NCBI RefSeq assembly: GCF_900635445.1
Contig: NZ_LR134117.1
Coordinates: forward strand, 4,030,001 to 4,094,000
From: Serratia odorifera
GTDB taxonomy: Bacteria > Pseudomonadota > Gammaproteobacteria > Enterobacterales > Enterobacteriaceae
Length of the DNA: 64,000 bases
Direction: 5' to 3'
This document shows positions 10,086 through 19,329 of this stretch, in pieces. The position numbers and the translations under genes are program-made. Every line of letters starts with the position of its first letter. The first letter of the stretch is position 1. The notes beneath the pieces are model-generated. The model ran no database searches. It worked only from the letters and a program-made list of their open reading frames with translations, and had not been told where the DNA came from.

Positions 10086-11225
10086 TCAGCCTTTGAAAAT
10101 CAACTGGGAGTTGGCACGGTTGCGAAAGCGCAGCCCATCGATGCCGATCTGACTGCGGTTGGCTTCTTCGCGCGCAGCCAGGATGGTGCCATGGTGCGCT
10201 GACTTGGAACAAACCGGATCGGCGTTGTCGGCGTCGCCGGTCAGCATAAACGCCTGACAGCGGCAGCCACCGTAATCTTGCTCTTTTTCGGGACAGGAGC
10301 GGCACGGCTCAGGCATCCAGTCATAGCCGCGATAGCGGTTAAAACCGAAAGAGTGATACCAGATATGCGCCAGATCCTGTTCCAGCACCGACGGGAACTT
10401 GACCGGTAACTGCCGGGCGCTGTGACAGGGTAACGCCATGCCTTCCGGGGTAACGCTGAGGAAAATCGCCCCCCAGCCACCCATGCAGCCCTTGGGGCGC
10501 TCTTCGTAATAGTCGGGGGTGACGAACAACAGGTTGGCCAGATTGCCGCTGTCGGCCATTTTTTCGCGGTAGCGCTGCACCACCTGTTCCGCCCGGGCGA
10601 TTTGCTCGCGGGTTGGCAGCAGTCCCTCACGGTTGAGATGCGCCCAGCCATAAAACTGGCAGGTGGCCAACTCGACGTCGTCAGCCTCCAACTGAATAGC
10701 CAGTTCGATAATCCGGTCGATCTGATCGATATTGTGCCGATGCAGCACAAAGTTGAGCACCATCGGATAGCCCAGCGCCTTGACCGCCTTGGCCATCGCC
10801 AGTTTCTGCTGGAAGGCTTTGGCTGAGCCTGCCAGCGCGGCGTTCAGCGTTTCATCGCTGGCCTGGAAACTGATTTGGATATGATCCAGGCCGGCGTCGG
10901 CAAAGGTTTGCAGCTTCTTCTCGGTCAAACCAATGCCCGAGGTGATCAGGTTGGTGTAAAAACCAAGATCGCGTGCGGCAGCGATCAGCTCAGGCAGATC
11001 CTTGCGCACCAACGGCTCGCCGCCGGAAAAACCGAGCTGAACGCTGCCCATCGCCCGCGCCTGACGAAAAACGTTGATCCACTGTTCGGTGGTCAGCTCT
11101 TTTTCCTGCGCGGCGAAGTCGAGCGGGTTGGAGCAATAGGGGCATTGCAGCGGACAGCGGTACGTCAGCTCCGCCAGCAGCCAGAGCGGCGGATTGACCG
11201 CCGGTGTGGTGGTGGTATCAGTCAC
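10086..11225 (-). CDS. pqqE: PqqE, radical SAM PqqA peptide cyclase
   Basis: A 379-residue radical SAM/SPASM enzyme that forms the carbon-carbon bond between the conserved Glu and Tyr of PqqA, in complex with PqqD. The radical SAM cluster motif CPLQCPYC (CxxxCxxC) is near residues 28-35, and GFSGGEPL is the SAM-binding GGEP box. The C-terminal SPASM region has clustered cysteines (CRSCPEKEQDYGGCRC) for auxiliary Fe-S clusters. It starts at 11225 inside the end of pqqD (8-base overlap), indicating translational coupling. Length and motifs match the family well. Confidence 0.97.
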   Translation of the reverse strand: MTDTTTTPAVNPPLWLLAELTYRCPLQCPYCSNPLDFAAQEKELTTEQWINVFRQARAMGSVQLGFSGGEPLVRKDLPELIAAARDLGFYTNLITSGIGLTEKKLQTFADAGLDHIQISFQASDETLNAALAGSAKAFQQKLAMAKAVKALGYPMVLNFVLHRHNIDQIDRIIELAIQLEADDVELATCQFYGWAHLNREGLLPTREQIARAEQVVQRYREKMADSGNLANLLFVTPDYYEERPKGCMGGWGAIFLSVTPEGMALPCHSARQLPVKFPSVLEQDLAHIWYHSFGFNRYRGYDWMPEPCRSCPEKEQDYGGCRCQAFMLTGDADNADPVCSKSAHHGTILAAREEANRSQIGIDGLRFRNRANSQLIFKG

Positions 11226-11496
11226 GGAACATCACCCATTTTTGTTCATAGGCGCGTTGGAAGAATTCCAGCACATCGTCCGCCAGTCCCGGTACGCCCG
11301 GGAAACGCGCATTCAATTGGTCGATAATCTGATTCAACGTCGATGTACCGTTGACCAGTTGCAGGATCATGGCGGCACTCTCGTTCAGTTTGGCCATACC
11401 TTCAGGATAGAGAATAACGTGGCTGTTTTGCACCTCTTCCCATTGCAGGCGGTACCCGCGACGGAAAATCGGCGTTTGCTCTCGGCGTAGACTCAT
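11218..11496 (-). CDS. pqqD: PqqD, PqqA-binding chaperone
   Basis: A 92-residue PqqD (RiPP recognition element). It binds the PqqA precursor peptide and presents it to PqqE. The body has the family pattern (FRRGYRLQWEEVQ, LYPEGMAKLNESAA, ILQLVNGTSTLNQI). The ATG at 11494-11496 is preferred over an in-frame GTG one codon earlier; it shares its A with the TGA of pqqC (TGATG), a coupled start. It overlaps pqqE by 8 bases downstream. Length equals the typical stand-alone PqqD, and no lesion is seen. Confidence 0.95.
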   Translation of the reverse strand: MSLRREQTPIFRRGYRLQWEEVQNSHVILYPEGMAKLNESAAMILQLVNGTSTLNQIIDQLNARFPGVPGLADDVLEFFQRAYEQKWVMFRD

Positions 11497-12251
11497 CACA
11501 CCAGCCTCTGGTTATGCCACACCCGCGCGGCGGTCACGCTATGATAAGGCGGGCGGTGCAGGGTATAGGCCATGCTCATGGCATCGAGCAGGCTCCACAG
11601 AATGTCCAGTTTGAACTGCAGGATCTCCAACATGCGCTGCTGCTTTTCGACCGTATCGCAATATTCCAGCGCCAGCGCCAGCCCGTGCTCCACGTCGCGG
11701 TTGGCCTGGCCGAGACGGCTGCGGAAGTAGTCATAACCTTCGGCATCGATCCACGGATAATGCTGTGGCCAGCTGTCGAGACGCGATTGGTGGATTTGCG
11801 GCGCGAACAGTTCGGTCAGCGAGCTGCATGCCGCCTCCTGCCAGCAGGCGCGACGGGCAAAGTTGACGTAAGCGTCAACCGCGAAGCGCACGCCTGGCAA
11901 CACCAGCTCTTCGGAAAGCACGGTTTCTCGCGGCAGGCCTACGGCTTCGCCAAGACGCAGCCAGGCTTCGATACCGCCCTCGCTGCCGTTGTAACCGTCA
12001 TGGTCAAGAATGCGCTGCACCCATTTGCGCCGGGTTTCCGGCTGTGGGCAGTTGGCCATGATCGCCGCGTCCTTGATCGGGATGCTGGTCTGGTAATAGA
12101 AACGGTTGGCGACCCAGCCCTGGATCTGTTCGCGCGTCGCCTCGCCGTTATGCATGGCAATGTGATACGGATGATGGATATGGTAATACGCGCCTTTGGC
12201 ACGCAGCGCCGCTTCAAACTCCTGCGGGGACAGCGGGTGTTGTATTGTCAT
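11496..12251 (-). CDS. pqqC: PqqC, pyrroloquinoline-quinone synthase
   Basis: A 251-residue cofactorless oxidase that performs the last PQQ step, ring closure and eight-electron oxidation of AHQQ. The protein is all-helical and shows family stretches including YYHIHHPYHIAMHNGE near the N-terminus, ANRFYYQTSIPIKDA, and HYPWIDAEGYDYFRSRL, with the many His, Tyr and Arg residues expected of the active site. It starts 9 bases after pqqB ends. Length matches characterised PqqC proteins (about 250 residues). Confidence 0.97.
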   Translation of the reverse strand: MTIQHPLSPQEFEAALRAKGAYYHIHHPYHIAMHNGEATREQIQGWVANRFYYQTSIPIKDAAIMANCPQPETRRKWVQRILDHDGYNGSEGGIEAWLRLGEAVGLPRETVLSEELVLPGVRFAVDAYVNFARRACWQEAACSSLTELFAPQIHQSRLDSWPQHYPWIDAEGYDYFRSRLGQANRDVEHGLALALEYCDTVEKQQRMLEILQFKLDILWSLLDAMSMAYTLHRPPYHSVTAARVWHNQRLV

Positions 12252-12260
12252 GGTGTTCGC

Positions 12261-13172
12261 CTACAGTTCGATGTTCATCCCATCCCAGCTCACTTCAATG
12301 CCGGCTTGCGTCAGGCTGTGACGCTCCGCAGAGTCTTCGTCCAGGATAGGATTGGTATTATTGATGTGAATCAGGATCTTGCGCTTTGCCGGCAAGGTGG
12401 TGAGCAGCGCGGCCAATCCCTGATCCTCGCCCAGTGCCAGATGCCCCATGTCTTTACCGGTATTGCGGCCGACGCCGGTATTCGCCAGCTCGTTATCGCG
12501 CCACAGCGTACCGTCAATCAGCAGGCAGTCCGCCCGTTTCAGCCAGGGCAGTAGCTGCTCGTCCGGCTCGCCGAGACCTGGCGCATACAGCAGGCTGCTG
12601 CCGCGTGCGATGTCTTCGATGAACAGCGCCACGTTGTGCCCCGGCAGCGGGCGATGGCGGTAGAGAGAATAGGGTGGCGCATTGCTCAACAGCGGGATGG
12701 CGGTAAAGCGCAGCGTCGCGCACACCGCAACCTGAAAGGCCTCCAACGGCTCAATCGGCCGGTGGATCAGGCCGCCGTTCCAATGGGACAGCATCGGGAA
12801 CACCGGGAAGCCGGTACTCAGATCGTCATGGACTTCGCGGGTGCACCACACCTGATGCGGACACCCTTCACGCAAATTGAGTAAACCCGCGCTGTGGTCA
12901 ATCTGGCTATCGGTGAGAATGATCGCGCCGATGCCGGTACCACGCAGTACTTCGGGGTTATTCAATTCAGGCGAGGCGCGCAGCTGATGGCAAATGTCCG
13001 GCGATGCGTTGCACAGCACCCAATTTTTTCCGTCATCGCTGATGGCAATCGACGATTGGGTACGCGCGGAGGTTTTGATGGTGTTGTTACGCACGCCCTG
13101 ACAGTTTTTGCAGTTGCAATTCCATTGAGGAAAACCGCCGCCAGCCGCAGAGCCGAGAACTTTTATCTGCAT
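12261..13172 (-). CDS. pqqB: PqqB, MBL-fold protein of PQQ biosynthesis
   Basis: A 303-residue metallo-beta-lactamase-fold protein. It begins MQIKVLGSAAGGGFPQWNC and has the characteristic cysteine-rich strip CNCKNCQGVR. PqqB proteins are reported to hydroxylate the tyrosine-derived part of the PqqE product. SQIDHSAGLLNLREGCPHQVW carries the altered metal-site region (DH retained in place of full HxHxDH). It is separated from pqqA by about 140 bases holding hairpins, which would let pqqA be made in excess of the enzymes. Confidence 0.95.
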   Translation of the reverse strand: MQIKVLGSAAGGGFPQWNCNCKNCQGVRNNTIKTSARTQSSIAISDDGKNWVLCNASPDICHQLRASPELNNPEVLRGTGIGAIILTDSQIDHSAGLLNLREGCPHQVWCTREVHDDLSTGFPVFPMLSHWNGGLIHRPIEPLEAFQVAVCATLRFTAIPLLSNAPPYSLYRHRPLPGHNVALFIEDIARGSSLLYAPGLGEPDEQLLPWLKRADCLLIDGTLWRDNELANTGVGRNTGKDMGHLALGEDQGLAALLTTLPAKRKILIHINNTNPILDEDSAERHSLTQAGIEVSWDGMNIEL

Positions 13173-13261
13173 GTGTGAACCAGAAAAGAGAAAACAACAG
13201 AGAAAAAGGTTGCTGGCAACGCCGTCCGTGACAGCGAGATAACCGTGGGGCGCTCTCGCTG

Positions 13262-13305
13262 CCTGGCGTTGTCAGCAAGCCAGGATGCCCGCGACAAGCG
13301 GGCAT
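13262..13305 (-). promoter_or_regulatory. Hairpins between pqqA and pqqB
   Basis: Two stems follow the pqqA stop: ATGCCCGC/GCGGGCAT at 13285-13305 (5-base loop) and CCTGGC/GCCAGG at 13262-13284. Neither has a U-tract. They fit a partial attenuator or 3'-stabilising structure that raises pqqA expression over the downstream genes, as proposed for other pqq operons. Confidence 0.5.
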
Positions 13306-13311
13306 GAGCGA

Positions 13312-13389
13312 TTAGCGGTTGGAAATGTACAGCGTCACTTCCAGGCCCAGACGCAGATCGACGAACTCGGGTTTAGTCCAGGTAGTCAT
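13312..13389 (-). CDS. pqqA: PqqA, PQQ precursor peptide
   Basis: A 25-residue peptide, MTTWTKPEFVDLRLGLEVTL then YISNR. It is the ribosomal substrate for PQQ: the Glu in LEVTLY and the Tyr three residues later are cross-linked by PqqE. The E-x-x-x-Y spacing, the WTKP start and the SNR tail match the PqqA family. GAGGAG lies about 8 bases upstream of the ATG (13387-13389). It heads the operon, 140 bases before pqqB. It is too short for routine ORF calling but is certain from context. Confidence 0.95.
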   Translation of the reverse strand: MTTWTKPEFVDLRLGLEVTLYISNR

Positions 13390-13504
13390 AGGTAGTTCTC
13401 CTCTAGTTATTAAGTGCCAAATAAAAAATCATTCACATTCGGCGGCGACGATGTTGAAGAAATGTGACGGAGATCGCAACCTCAAAAGGGTAAAAGTTTT
13501 TTAG

Positions 13505-14554
13505 CTATGCGCCCCAGGTGGTGGATAACACCGCCAGCCAATTGCGCCATGCCAGCTTTTCCACCTGCGCCGGGGTAAAGCCGGCCTGCGCCAATGCCTG
13601 TAGCAATGAAGGCAGTCCGCTCACATCCCCCAGCGACTGTGGGACATTGACGCCGTCAAAATCGGAGCCGAATCCCACGTGATCTTCTCCAAGTTTAGCG
13701 ACTAAAAATTCAATATGTTTAACAATTTCTGTTAAATCGGTAGTGGCGCTGTCGCGTTTACCGTCGGCACGCAGGAACGCGGTGCCAAAATTCACCCCGA
13801 CAAAACCGCCGCTGGCGGCGATGGCCGACAGTTGCGCATTGGTCAGGTTGCGCGGCTGCGGGCACAGCGCGTGCGCGTTGGAATGCGTTGCTACCAACGG
13901 TGCGCTACTCAACGCCGCCGTTTCCCAGAACGCTTTTTCGTTCATGTGCGAAACGTCAATCATCATGCGGCGACGGTTACAGGCCGCGATCAGCGCCTTG
14001 CCGGCCGGCGTCATGCCGGGTCCGCTGTCTGGTGAACCCGGGAAGGCGCCGCGGATGCCTTCACCAAACACGTTTGGCCGATTCCAGAACGGCCCGATAC
14101 TACGCACACCCAGCGCATAATAGCGATCCAGCTGCGTCAGTTCGGCGTCCAGCGCGCCGGCGCCTTCAATATGCAATACCGCCGCGATCTGCTGATTGCG
14201 TCGGCATTGTTCAATGTCCGCCACGCTGCGGCAGATCTTCAGCTGGCCGTTGGACGTCTGCTCCAACTGAAACAGGATGGCGATTTGCGCTTCGGTAATT
14301 GCCTGCGGATCGTAACTGGCCAGCACCTCGGCTTCACTCTGGTTACGCATCTGGGCAACATGGCTTACCGGCGGGATGAACACCGCAAACAGCCCGCCGC
14401 AGAAACCGCCGCGCTTCATGCGTGCAAAGTCCAGATGACCCTGTTCCACCGAGGAAAAGAACGCCGCGGCGGGGTCATCGGCATGCTTGAGCCACAGCGT
14501 GAGCAGCAGGTCGTTGTGGCCGTCAAAAACAGCTAGGGGAGCTAAATCTGTCAT
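13505..14554 (-). CDS. Membrane dipeptidase (peptidase M19)
   Basis: A 349-residue M19 (renal dipeptidase family) zinc hydrolase. The first metal motif FDGHNDLL is at residues 9-16, later ligands sit in MIDVSHMNEKAFW and THSNAHAL, and GSDFDGVN is near residue 300. No signal peptide is visible, so despite the family name it is likely cytoplasmic. The family cleaves dipeptides, often including D-residues. It lies 115 bases upstream of pqqA on the same strand, so it could join the pqq operon. A role in trimming PqqA fragments is attractive but unproven. Confidence 0.88.
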   Translation of the reverse strand: MTDLAPLAVFDGHNDLLLTLWLKHADDPAAAFFSSVEQGHLDFARMKRGGFCGGLFAVFIPPVSHVAQMRNQSEAEVLASYDPQAITEAQIAILFQLEQTSNGQLKICRSVADIEQCRRNQQIAAVLHIEGAGALDAELTQLDRYYALGVRSIGPFWNRPNVFGEGIRGAFPGSPDSGPGMTPAGKALIAACNRRRMMIDVSHMNEKAFWETAALSSAPLVATHSNAHALCPQPRNLTNAQLSAIAASGGFVGVNFGTAFLRADGKRDSATTDLTEIVKHIEFLVAKLGEDHVGFGSDFDGVNVPQSLGDVSGLPSLLQALAQAGFTPAQVEKLAWRNWLAVLSTTWGA

Positions 14555-14567
14555 ACGCTTTCACGAT

Positions 14568-14594
14568 TAAAAATGGCCGCCCTGAGGCGGCCAT
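14568..14594 (-). terminator. Rho-independent terminator after gcd
   Basis: The stem ATGGCCGCC/GGCGGCCAT with a 4-base loop at 14573-14594 is followed on the minus strand by TTTTTAA. It lies between the gcd stop and the dipeptidase start. Confidence 0.8.
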
Positions 14595-14624
14595 CGAGTT
14601 GAGTGCGACGGTTGATCGCGCGGG

Positions 14625-17012
14625 TTATTTGGTCGCTTCGTCCGGTAGCGCATAGGCGACGATATAGTCACCCAGCTTGGTACCAAACGAACCGTGGCCA
14701 CCTGCGGAAATCACCACATACTGTTTGCCGTTGACCTCATAGGTCATTGGCGTTGCCTGGCCACCGGCCGGCAGACGGGCTTCCCACAGTTTGTCACCGT
14801 TGCTGACGTTGAACGCGCGCAGGTAGTTGTCGGCGGTAGCACCGATGAAGAAGATGTTACCTGCGGTGGTCACCGGACCGCCGAGCATTGGCATGCCCAT
14901 TTTGAACGGCAGTGGAATCGGTGAGCTGTCACGTACGGTACCGATGCGTTTTTTCCACACGATCTGATTGGTTTTCAAGTCGACCGCAGAGATGTAGCCC
15001 CATGCCGGCTGTTTGCACGGGAAGCCCAACGGTGACAGGAACGGGTTCAACGTCACGCCGTAAGGAATACCGTACTGCGGTTGAATGCCCACTTCCGAAC
15101 CGCTGCCCTTGGCATTTTCGTCCGGCTCGATCGGGTTGCCCGGACCGCGAGGGATCAGCTTGGAAACGAACGGCAGCGCCATCGGGTTGGCAATTGCCAC
15201 CTGACGATCGGTATCTACCGCCAGACCGCCCCATTCGAACATCCCCAGGTTACCCGGGAACACCAGCGTGCCCTGCTCGGAAGGCGGGGTAAAGGTGCCT
15301 TCATAGCGCAGGCTGTGGAACATCACGCGGCAAACCAGCTGATCGTAGATGGTTGCGCCCCAGGTATCCGCACCGGTCAGTTTCTTTTCTGGACGGAAGG
15401 TCAGCTCGGAGAACGGCTGGGTAGGTGACAGGAAATCGCCTTTTGCCGGGCCTTGTGGCACCGGGCGTTCCGGCGCAGGCACCACCAGTTCACCGTTGGT
15501 ACGGTTCAGTACAAAGATGTTGCCGGTTTTGGTCGGAACGTAAATGACCGGCACTTTTTTGCCATCTTTGTCGGTGATGTCCGCCAGCGTCGGCTGAGCC
15601 GGAATGTCCATATCCCACAGGTCATGGTGCACGGTCTGGTAGAACCAGGCCAGCTTACCGGTGCTGGCGTGCAGCGCCAACAGGCCGCTGGCATAACGCT
15701 CCATTTCCGGCGTACGGTTGCCGCCCCAGATGTCCGGCGTCGCCACGCCCATTGGCAGATATACCATGTCCAGCTTGGCGTCATACGCTGCCGGTGCCCA
15801 TGAGTTTGGTGAGTTCGGCACGAAATGGTGTTCGTCGGCCGGGATCTTGTTCGGCTCGGCGCTGCCTGGATCGAACGCCCACAGCAGTTTGCCGCTATTG
15901 ATGTCAAAACCGCGGATAACGCCAGAAGGCTCACGGTTGGAGTAGTTATCCATTACCGCCCCGGCAATCACGATCACGCTGTCGGTAATCACTGGCGGCG
16001 AAGTCGGCTCGTAGTGGCCCGGAGTAGGGTAAGGCATGTTGCTTTGCAGATTCAGTTCGCCGTTGTTGGCAAAGTCTGCACAGCGCTTGCCGGTTTCCGC
16101 ATCCACCGCGAACAGGCGACCATCGTTCACCGGCAGGATAATGCGACGTGCGCACTGGGCCGGTGGGGTACCTGCGGCATCGGCTTGCGCCGCTGCTGGG
16201 GTTTCATGGTAAGACACGCCACGGCAGGTGATGTGCTGGAACGACGAGTCGGACTTCAGCTCGGGATCAAACTGCCACTTCTCTTTGCCGGTCGCGGCAT
16301 CCAGTGCAAACAGTTTCTGGTGCGCGGTGCACAGATACAGCGTATCGCGGATTTTGATCGGCGTGACTTCGTTGGTGATTTCCGCCGGATCGTTGGCGGT
16401 TTTCACGTCGCCGGTGCGGAAGGTCCAGGCTTCTTTCAACTGCGAAACGTTCTTGTCGTTGATCTGCTTCAACGGCGAATAACGGGTGCCTTCCTGTGTA
16501 CGACCGTAGGCCGGCCAGTCTGCGCCATCAGCCGCCTGATCGACCACCGCCTGGGTTTGCGCGGCGTCGAGCGTGCCGTGGATTTCCTGCGGATCGTTAA
16601 ACACCGAATACGCCAGTACCGCTACGGTAAACACCAGCACTGCACTGAGTGCGCCATACGCCAGCTTGCCGTTGGCAACCAGCTTGCGGTAAATGAACGG
16701 CAGCACCAGCCATAGGCCGAAGAAGAAAGTGACGTCGAGACGCGGCGTCAGTGCCCAGAAGTCGGTGCCGACTTCCCACAGCGCCCAGATGACGGTCGCC
16801 AACAGGAATACGGCATACAGCAATAAGGCGGTTGCACGACGACGATAAAGCAACCACGCGGTAATCAGCATCACCAGACCGGCTACGATGTAGTAAATCG
16901 AACCGCCCAGTTTTGCCAACCAAATCCCCCCCACTAACAGATATAAGCCGCTCACTACGGCAAATAGCGCTGTTATAAGGATGAGGAACGATGAAGTTCT
17001 GTTTTTCTGCAT
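14625..17012 (-). CDS. gcd: Quinoprotein glucose dehydrogenase, membrane-bound
   Basis: A 795-residue PQQ-dependent glucose dehydrogenase, nearly the length of E. coli Gcd (796). It oxidises glucose to gluconolactone in the periplasm and passes electrons to ubiquinone. The start MQKNRTSSFL (ATG 17010-17012) was chosen because it puts the first membrane helix directly after a short basic tail; a longer in-frame extension has no support. Five hydrophobic segments fill the first 150 residues, then the eight-bladed propeller begins with DWPAYGRTQEGTRYSP. Blade motifs such as DAATGKEKWQFDPEL, AVDAETGKRC and WDMDIPAQPTL match the family. No lesion is seen. It lies upstream of the pqq genes that supply its cofactor. 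Confidence 0.94.
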   Translation of the reverse strand: MQKNRTSSFLILITALFAVVSGLYLLVGGIWLAKLGGSIYYIVAGLVMLITAWLLYRRRATALLLYAVFLLATVIWALWEVGTDFWALTPRLDVTFFFGLWLVLPFIYRKLVANGKLAYGALSAVLVFTVAVLAYSVFNDPQEIHGTLDAAQTQAVVDQAADGADWPAYGRTQEGTRYSPLKQINDKNVSQLKEAWTFRTGDVKTANDPAEITNEVTPIKIRDTLYLCTAHQKLFALDAATGKEKWQFDPELKSDSSFQHITCRGVSYHETPAAAQADAAGTPPAQCARRIILPVNDGRLFAVDAETGKRCADFANNGELNLQSNMPYPTPGHYEPTSPPVITDSVIVIAGAVMDNYSNREPSGVIRGFDINSGKLLWAFDPGSAEPNKIPADEHHFVPNSPNSWAPAAYDAKLDMVYLPMGVATPDIWGGNRTPEMERYASGLLALHASTGKLAWFYQTVHHDLWDMDIPAQPTLADITDKDGKKVPVIYVPTKTGNIFVLNRTNGELVVPAPERPVPQGPAKGDFLSPTQPFSELTFRPEKKLTGADTWGATIYDQLVCRVMFHSLRYEGTFTPPSEQGTLVFPGNLGMFEWGGLAVDTDRQVAIANPMALPFVSKLIPRGPGNPIEPDENAKGSGSEVGIQPQYGIPYGVTLNPFLSPLGFPCKQPAWGYISAVDLKTNQIVWKKRIGTVRDSSPIPLPFKMGMPMLGGPVTTAGNIFFIGATADNYLRAFNVSNGDKLWEARLPAGGQATPMTYEVNGKQYVVISAGGHGSFGTKLGDYIVAYALPDEATK

Positions 17013-17551
17013 AGAATCAATCCACCCTGAATAAAAAACCTTCAATTTTGAGAATAAGCCAAATCCCAAAAAGCACTCTGTTTTTACCAAACTTTTTTCA
17101 ACCACGGGCTCAGATTGCCGCCCGTGCATCGGCTTTATGAGCCTTGTCGCCCACAAAGGTGCGCAAGTATGAGACTTATTTCACAGTTATGGTAGTGGCT
17201 TTAGTGGTATAGGCACCGGCGTTGAAGCGTTGGTGAGGCCGCTTATCTGCCGGCGAGGCCAGTAATACAGGCGTATTTACGCAAATAACCGACCATGAAC
17301 TTTTAATGCTATTTTTTTTAACAGACGTATCACATGGCTTATTTATCGCCAATTAACGCGCCTGCCATAGGGCTATTCCACCGCCATAACCATGCCGTTA
17401 TTGCTTATATTCCGTTGGTTCGGAAAAACCCAGCTTGCTAATTACTTTCAGCATATTTCTTCATATTTACTAATCTATTACAGGCAGGGCAAACGGCGGG
17501 TGCGCAGCATGCCGGCCGCAACCTACTTTTGGATGACTTATGGAGACGGAC
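17013..17551. other. Divergent intergenic region between gcd and the DUF2231 gene
   Basis: About 540 bases without a convincing gene, relatively AT-rich in the middle. It must contain promoters for gcd (leftward) and for the DUF2231 / sugar dehydrogenase pair (rightward). No clear operator, RNA gene or repeat was recognised. Confidence 0.6.
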
Positions 17552-17992
17552 ATGAATACGCACAATACCTCAGGACACTCGACGCTGGCCGTCGGGTTGT
17601 ATGAGCTGTTGAACCCCATTCCGCTTGGCTTTTTTGTTGCGGCCTGGGTGTTTGACATTATCTATCTCAACAGCTTTGTGCTGATGTGGACCCACGCCGC
17701 CAGTTGGCTTATCGCCATCGGTTTGGTGATCGCCATCATCCCACGACTGATAAATTTGGTTCAGGTATGGGTTGGACGCCGCGATCCGCAGGGGGCGCCG
17801 GTGAAATTGCATTTCTGGCTGAACCTGTTGGCCATTCTGCTGGCCATCTTTAACGCCTTTATTCATAGCCGTGATGCCTATGCCGTGGTGCCGATGGGCG
17901 CGATCCTCTCTACCCTGGTGGTGGTTTTGCTGCTGCTGGCCAACCTGCAACTTGCGCTACGCCAGCGCACCGCCAAGGAGCAGCCACTATGA
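17552..17992 (+). CDS. DUF2231 family membrane protein
   Basis: A 146-residue integral membrane protein with four predicted helices (LGFFVAAWVFDIIYL, AASWLIAIGLVIAIIP, LNLLAILLAIFNAFI, AILSTLVVVLLLLANL). It matches the DUF2231 family of small membrane proteins. The ATG at 17552 was preferred because GGAGA lies five bases before it; an ATG four codons earlier would overlap that ribosome site. The stop overlaps the start of the next gene (ATGA), so it is co-translated with a PQQ-type sugar dehydrogenase. A role as membrane partner or electron acceptor for that enzyme is inferred from the pairing only. Confidence 0.8.
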   Translation: MNTHNTSGHSTLAVGLYELLNPIPLGFFVAAWVFDIIYLNSFVLMWTHAASWLIAIGLVIAIIPRLINLVQVWVGRRDPQGAPVKLHFWLNLLAILLAIFNAFIHSRDAYAVVPMGAILSTLVVVLLLLANLQLALRQRTAKEQPL

Positions 17993-19290
17993 AATACCGT
18001 AACCACACCTTGATTGCCGTTTCGCTCGCCGTGCTGTTGACGGGTTGTGATGATGGCGCCACGCTCGATCCGCAAAAGCAGATTGGCCCAAATCCTGAAC
18101 TGCCGCAGGCGAAGAACTTTTTGATGCCGCCGATGCAGGTTCCCGAAGGGGTGCCGTGGAAAGCAGGGGAAATGCCGAAGGTCGCCGAGGGGCTGAAGAT
18201 TGAAAAAATCGCCGACGGATTAATGCATCCACGCCAGGTTTATGTGTTGCCGAATAATGATGTTCTGGTGGCGGAAGCCAACGGGCCGGCTAAACCGACC
18301 ACCCGACCGAAGCAGTTGATCATGGGCATGGTGCAGCAATCTTCCGGCAAGGGAGGACCGGGCGGCAACCGCATCACGCTGCTGCGCAACGTCAACGGCA
18401 GCTGGGAAAAGCACCTGTTCATCGAGCATCTGCATTCGCCGTTTGGCATGCAGCTGATCGGCAACACCCTGTGGGTCGCCAATGCCGATAGCCTGGTGAA
18501 GTTCCCTTATCAGGAAGGGCAAACCGAAATCCGCACTGCCGGCGAGGTGGTCACCGAACTGCCGGGCGGGCCGCTCAATCACCATTGGACCAAAGCGCTG
18601 CTGGCCAGCCCTGATGGCAGCAAACTGTACGTCGGCGTCGGCTCGAACAGCAACATCACCGAAAACGGCATCGGCGCGGAATACCGCCGCGCGGCGGTAC
18701 TGGAGGTCGACGCCGCCAACGGCGCCAGCCGCATCTACGCCAGCGGCCTGCGCAATCCAACCGGGCTGCAGTGGGAACCGCAAAGCGGCAAGTTATGGGC
18801 AATCGTCAACGAACGTGACGAAATCGGCTCCGATCTGGTGCCGGATTACATGACATCGGTGCAGGAAAACGGCTTTTACGGCTGGCCGTACAGCTATTTT
18901 GGCCAACACGTGGATGAGCGCGCCAAACCGCCGCGGCCCGATCTGGTGGCAAAGGCCATCAAGCCGGACTATGCGCTCAGTTCGCACGTCGCACCGCTTG
19001 GTCTGCTGTTCTACGGCGGCGATAATATGCCGCAGTATCGCGGCGGGGCGTTTGTCAGCGAACACGGCAGTTGGAACCGCAAGCCGCTGAACGGCTATCA
19101 GGTGATGTGGGTCAAGTTCGAAAATGGCCAACCGGTCGGTACGCCAAAACCGGTGGTTACCGGCTTCCTGACTGACGACCAGAAACAGGTACGCGGTCTG
19201 CCAGTTGGGCTGGCGATGGATAAGCAGGGCGGCGTACTGATTGCCGACGACGCCGGCAACACCATCTGGCGCATCAGCGCGGCGCAATAA
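17989..19290 (+). CDS. PQQ-dependent sugar (sorbosone-type) dehydrogenase lipoprotein
   Basis: A 433-residue soluble-type beta-propeller dehydrogenase (GSDH/sorbosone dehydrogenase family). The lipobox LLTGC near residue 20 predicts a lipoprotein anchored in the outer leaflet of the inner membrane or in the outer membrane. Family strips include GLMHPRQVYVLPNNDVLVAE, HSPFGMQL, ASGLRNPTGLQWEP and SEHGSWNRKPLNGYQV. Such enzymes use PQQ to oxidise aldoses in the periplasm. The ATG overlaps the preceding stop (ATGA). With gcd and the split paralogue it forms a third PQQ-type enzyme next to the biosynthesis operon. The exact sugar is unknown. Confidence 0.87.
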   Translation: MKYRNHTLIAVSLAVLLTGCDDGATLDPQKQIGPNPELPQAKNFLMPPMQVPEGVPWKAGEMPKVAEGLKIEKIADGLMHPRQVYVLPNNDVLVAEANGPAKPTTRPKQLIMGMVQQSSGKGGPGGNRITLLRNVNGSWEKHLFIEHLHSPFGMQLIGNTLWVANADSLVKFPYQEGQTEIRTAGEVVTELPGGPLNHHWTKALLASPDGSKLYVGVGSNSNITENGIGAEYRRAAVLEVDAANGASRIYASGLRNPTGLQWEPQSGKLWAIVNERDEIGSDLVPDYMTSVQENGFYGWPYSYFGQHVDERAKPPRPDLVAKAIKPDYALSSHVAPLGLLFYGGDNMPQYRGGAFVSEHGSWNRKPLNGYQVMWVKFENGQPVGTPKPVVTGFLTDDQKQVRGLPVGLAMDKQGGVLIADDAGNTIWRISAAQ

Positions 19291-19303
19291 TCACGCAGTA
19301 ACC

Positions 19304-19329
19304 CGGCTCCCTGTTGGTGCGGGGAGCCG
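19304..19329 (+). terminator. Hairpin terminator after the sugar dehydrogenase
   Basis: The 8-bp stem CGGCTCCC/GGGAGCCG starts 13 bases after the stop. The downstream T-run is poor (ATTTC), so the call is moderate. Confidence 0.55.
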
